A stretch of 64,000 nucleotides of DNA from Pseudomonas sp. (GTDB lineage Bacteria > Pseudomonadota > Gammaproteobacteria > Pseudomonadales > Pseudomonadaceae). Below, in pieces: positions 61,115 through 64,000 of this stretch. The stretch lies in NCBI RefSeq assembly GCF_030690725.1, contig NZ_JAUYGD010000068.1, forward strand, positions 62,001 through 126,000, in the 5' to 3' direction. A program made the translations under genes and the position numbers. How positions within the stretch are numbered: position 1 is the first letter of the stretch; every line of letters begins with the position of its first letter. The notes beneath the pieces are model-generated. The model was given only the letters and a program-made list of their open reading frames with translations, was not told the origin of the DNA and did no database searches.

Positions 61115-62503
61115 TCACAACTGAGTTTTGAAGTGGAAGGATTTCGGCCGGGTGACGTGCTCGAAGCCGACGCTGGACAGCGTGCAGCCGCGTCCGGAGT
61201 TTTTCACCCCGGTCCAGGCCAGCGCTGGGTCGAGGTAGTCGCAGCGATTGAGAAACACCGTGCCCGCCTGCACTCGGTCGGCCAGGGCCATGGCGACGTC
61301 GACATCACGGCTGAAAATCGCGGCGGTCAGGCCGAACTCGCTGTCGTTCATCAGCGCCAGAGCTTCTTCGTCATCCTTGACCTTCTGGATGCCCACCACC
61401 GGGCCGAAGGATTCTTCGGTCATAACCCGCATACCGTGATTCACGTTGGTCAGCACCTGCGGCGCCAGGTACTGCGTACCGGGATGGTCAAGGGCAAAGT
61501 CGGCCGGTACCAGATGGGCGGTGGCGCCCTGCTCAATAGCGTCGTGAATCTGCCCACGCACGAAGTCCGCCGCCTCGGCACGCACCAGTGGGCCGAGGGT
61601 GGTCTCCGGGTCATCGGAACGGCCGAGCTTGTACTGTTTGACCAGCGCCACCGCCTGCTCGACAAAGGCGTCGTAGAGCGATTCATGCACATAGATGCGC
61701 TCGATGCCGCAGCACGATTGCCCGGAGTTGAAGAACGCTCCATCAATTGTGGTTTCCACCGCATGGGTCAGATCGGCATCTGCTCGTACATAGGCCGGAT
61801 CTTTACCGCCCAGCTCCAGGCCGATGCTGAGAAAACGCCCCACCGCTACCCGCTCTACCATGGTGCCGCCGGGCACCGAACCGGTAAAGGCCACATGGGC
61901 GATGGTCGGCGCCTGGATCAGCGCCTCGGTTTCGCCATGGCTCAGGTGCAAATACTGGAACACCCCATCCGGCAAGCCGGCTTCGCTAAAGGCCTCAACC
62001 ATGCGTTCGGCGCACAGCGGAGTTTGCGCGGAGTGTTTCAGCAGCACCGCATTGCCAGCCAGCAGCGCCGGCATCACTGCGTTTACCGCCGTCAGGTAGG
62101 GGTAATTCCACGGCGCGATCACCAATGCCACACCCAACGGCTCACGGCGGATAAAGCGAATAAAACCGGGCTTTTCCGGCACCTTGATATCCGCCAGCGC
62201 CTGTTCGGCGATATCCGCCATATAGCTGGCACGCTCGACAAAGCCGCGCACTTCGCCGGCGGCATAGCGGATCGGCCGGCCCATCATCCAGCACAGCTCT
62301 TCAGCCAGCTGGGTTTCCTTGGCGGCGAAGGCAGCAATCGCCTTACGGCCGATGGCGATGCGCTCGGCCAGCGGGGTGTTCTTCCAGGCCTGCTGCGCCA
62401 GTTCGGCCTTGACCAGCGCCACCTGAATTTCCGGATTGGAGGCCAGATGGCGCTCGACATACACCGAGCCATCGATGGGTGAAATGCATTGCAGTTTGCT
62501 CAT
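61115..62503 (-). CDS. NAD(P)+-dependent aldehyde dehydrogenase
   Basis: A 462-residue ALDH. The catalytic Cys is in FFNSGQSCCGIERIYV and the base Glu in LELGGKDPAYV; WNYP and EESFGPVV are other family signatures. It probably oxidises the aldehyde made in this operon, in the manner of the gamma-glutamyl-aminoaldehyde or aminopropanal dehydrogenases. Substrate not determinable. Separated from the ligase gene by 39 bases. Confidence 0.93.
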   Translation of the reverse strand: MSKLQCISPIDGSVYVERHLASNPEIQVALVKAELAQQAWKNTPLAERIAIGRKAIAAFAAKETQLAEELCWMMGRPIRYAAGEVRGFVERASYMADIAEQALADIKVPEKPGFIRFIRREPLGVALVIAPWNYPYLTAVNAVMPALLAGNAVLLKHSAQTPLCAERMVEAFSEAGLPDGVFQYLHLSHGETEALIQAPTIAHVAFTGSVPGGTMVERVAVGRFLSIGLELGGKDPAYVRADADLTHAVETTIDGAFFNSGQSCCGIERIYVHESLYDAFVEQAVALVKQYKLGRSDDPETTLGPLVRAEAADFVRGQIHDAIEQGATAHLVPADFALDHPGTQYLAPQVLTNVNHGMRVMTEESFGPVVGIQKVKDDEEALALMNDSEFGLTAAIFSRDVDVAMALADRVQAGTVFLNRCDYLDPALAWTGVKNSGRGCTLSSVGFEHVTRPKSFHFKTQL

Positions 62504-62542
62504 TGAAAAGACTCCATAAGCCCAATCAGCCGGGGCCGCGCG

Positions 62543-63916
62543 CTAGATAATTTCGAAGTAGCGATCCAATTCCCAGTCGCTGACATGCCGACGGTATTCG
62601 CGCTCTTCCCACTCGCGGCTGGCGGCAAAGTGCTCGACAAACTCATCGCCAAACAGCTCCCGCGCCGCCGCCGAAGCCTTCAACCGTTGCGCTGCATCCC
62701 ACAGGGTGCGCGGCAGGGCCAGCTCCTCGGGGTGCTTCATCGCGTAGGCATTGCCCACCACCGGTTCGGTCGGTTCCCACTGCTGCATCACGCCATACAG
62801 CCCAGAGCCGAGGGCCACCGACAGGGCCAGAAACGGATTGCCGTCGGCCGCGCCGAGGCGATACTCCTGACGCTGGGATTTGTCGCTGCCGGGAATTACC
62901 CGCAGCGCGGCGGTGCGATTTTCCACGCCCCAGGTGGCATCGGTGGGCGCCCAGAAACCGGGAATCAGCCGGCGGTAGCTGTTCAGCGTTGGCGCCACCA
63001 TGCAGAGAAACTCCGGCATCAAACGCTGCTGCCCAGCGAGAAAGTGGCGCTGAATCTTGCTCATATTGTGCGCCTGGCTCGGGTCATAGAACGCCGACTT
63101 GCCGCTGGCCAGATCACGCAGCGACACATGGATATGCCCGCTCTGCCCCGGGTACTTGCCCGACCACTTGGCCATAAAGGTGGCCATCAGGCCGTTGCGC
63201 TGGGCCAGCACCTTCATAAAGGTTTTGAACAGCGCGCCCTTGTCGGCTGCGGCTTCGGCGCGGTCATAGGCGATGGCCGCCTCCAGCACGCCGGGGCCGG
63301 TTTCGGTGTGCAGGCCTTCGATGGGAAAGTCCATGCGCTCGGCCATTTCCAGAATCTCGTGGTACAGCTCGGCGTGCACCGAGTTGCGGATCATCGAGTA
63401 GCCAAACCAGTCCGGGGTGAACGGCTTGAGGTTGCGAAAGCCCTTCTCGCGGGCCGACTCCGGGGTTTCATCGAACATAAAGAATTCATATTCCAGCGCG
63501 GCAAAGGCATCAAAACCCATGGCCTTGCAGCGCTCCACCACCCGGCGCAGGGTGCCGCGTGGGCAGACCTTCTCGGCCGCCTCGGCAAACTCGCAGATAA
63601 ACAGCAACATGCCGTTCTCGAACGGCAGATCGCGGCATGTGTGCGGCAACACCCGCACCGGCGCGTCCGGGTAACCAGTGTGCCAGCCGGTGTACTGGGC
63701 GTTGTCGTAGAGCTGGTCCTTCACGTCCCAGCCGAGCACCACATCGCAGAAGGCAAAGCCGCTGTCGAGGGCAGAGAAGAACTTGCTGCGACTGAGGTAT
63801 TTGCCGCGCATCACCCCATCGTTATCAAACACCCCGACCTTGATATGGCTAAGGCCCCGCTCTTCGACAATGCGCTTGGCATCCTGAACGGTTTTCACGT
63901 CTCGCGGATTGAGCAT
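62543..63916 (-). CDS. glutamine-synthetase-family gamma-glutamylamide ligase
   Basis: A 457-residue GS-fold enzyme. ALEYEFFMF supplies metal-binding Glu residues, SGHIHVSL contains the catalytic-loop His, and RVIPGSDKSQRQEYR has the usual Arg residues. Divergence from GlnA and the neighbouring aldehyde and alcohol dehydrogenases suggest a gamma-glutamyl-amine synthetase (PuuA/PauA/IpuC type) rather than assimilatory GS. AGGTG six bases before ATG 63916 supports the start. First gene of the operon; a dyad lies upstream. Confidence 0.88.
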   Translation of the reverse strand: MLNPRDVKTVQDAKRIVEERGLSHIKVGVFDNDGVMRGKYLSRSKFFSALDSGFAFCDVVLGWDVKDQLYDNAQYTGWHTGYPDAPVRVLPHTCRDLPFENGMLLFICEFAEAAEKVCPRGTLRRVVERCKAMGFDAFAALEYEFFMFDETPESAREKGFRNLKPFTPDWFGYSMIRNSVHAELYHEILEMAERMDFPIEGLHTETGPGVLEAAIAYDRAEAAADKGALFKTFMKVLAQRNGLMATFMAKWSGKYPGQSGHIHVSLRDLASGKSAFYDPSQAHNMSKIQRHFLAGQQRLMPEFLCMVAPTLNSYRRLIPGFWAPTDATWGVENRTAALRVIPGSDKSQRQEYRLGAADGNPFLALSVALGSGLYGVMQQWEPTEPVVGNAYAMKHPEELALPRTLWDAAQRLKASAAARELFGDEFVEHFAASREWEEREYRRHVSDWELDRYFEII

Positions 63917-63931
63917 AAATACACCTGTCTC

Positions 63932-63978
63932 TTGTTGTTATGACTGTCGTTATGGCCGACATTCGGGGGTAACAACAA
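63932..63978. promoter_or_regulatory. inverted repeat upstream of the ligase operon
   Basis: TTGTTGTTA (63932-63940) and TAACAACAA (63970-63978) are perfect arms 29 bases apart, 15 bases before the ATG. The separation suits two contact sites for one regulator, perhaps of the catabolic operon. Confidence 0.45.
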
Positions 63979-64000
63979 AGTCTCAAGCGCATCCCCACAA

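Noticed and set aside
61133..62482. 449-codon plus-strand frame
   Set aside because: Exactly antisense to the aldehyde dehydrogenase, which carries all family motifs.
62585..63943. 452-codon plus-strand frame
   Set aside because: Antisense to the GS-family ligase; His/Gln/Arg-rich shadow typical of high GC.

Overview
The window reads as ordinary chromosome of a GC-rich gammaproteobacterium, most likely a Pseudomonas. Supporting signs are an arcDABC arginine deiminase operon, a sigma factor/KAS III block ordered like PA3285-PA3286 of P. aeruginosa (recalled, not searched), a Pseudomonas-type REP sequence and dense, intron-free, high-GC coding with many LysR regulators. No rRNA, tRNA, CRISPR array, intact insertion sequence or prophage was found.

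Layout. 1-1555: 5' part of pgm (minus strand; the gene runs off the window). 1.9-6.1 kb: a small secreted protein, a REC-PAS-GGDEF-EAL protein and two Crp/Fnr-like regulators. 6.3-8.8 kb: a small conserved protein, then a KAS III / ECF sigma / zinc anti-sigma operon. 9.2-13.9 kb: an exported lipase-like hydrolase, a LysE exporter, a periplasmic binding protein, and a MarR-MATE-small protein operon. 14-20.9 kb: FAD monooxygenase, SDR with divergent LysR, lipoprotein, HIT protein, GST, amidase.

20.9-23.7 kb is the first accessory patch: a LysE C-terminal remnant, a tiny membrane ORF, a KAP-family P-loop NTPase of visibly lower GC (defence candidate) and short direct repeats. 23.7-29.2 kb is a redox/detoxification block: DUF1348, a PNPOx-ferredoxin reductase-[2Fe-2S] fusion, a GST and two LysR genes. 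29.5-34.7 kb holds an exported hydrolase, an HD-GYP-like/LuxR regulator, a LysR divergent from a SnoaL-SDR pair, and trmK. 35.1-36.0 kb is a second AT-rich patch with a lone DUF2971 gene.

36.4-42.9 kb: a small CxxC protein, a yhiI-rbbA-yhhJ export operon and cbpA-cbpM. 43.0-47.8 kb: arcDABC, which imports arginine in exchange for ornithine and ferments it to ornithine, CO2 and ammonia with ATP gain. 48.3-49.8 kb: an ArsR-type repressor and an ArsO-like flavoprotein, each preceded by an operator of the same design. 49.8-55.7 kb: a binding protein, a small acidic exported protein, hrpA (with a REP sequence translated inside it) and a cold-shock protein. 55.9-59.7 kb: a tautomerase and a Gld-like ABC system. 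59.9-63.9 kb: a glutamine-synthetase-like ligase, an aldehyde dehydrogenase and an iron-containing alcohol dehydrogenase in one operon, suggesting gamma-glutamylation-based amine or amino-alcohol catabolism.

The best candidates for something unusual are the in-frame REP inside hrpA, the two lower-GC single-gene patches (KAP NTPase, DUF2971) and the paired ArsR operators. I did not find a clear multi-gene system that looks wholly undescribed.
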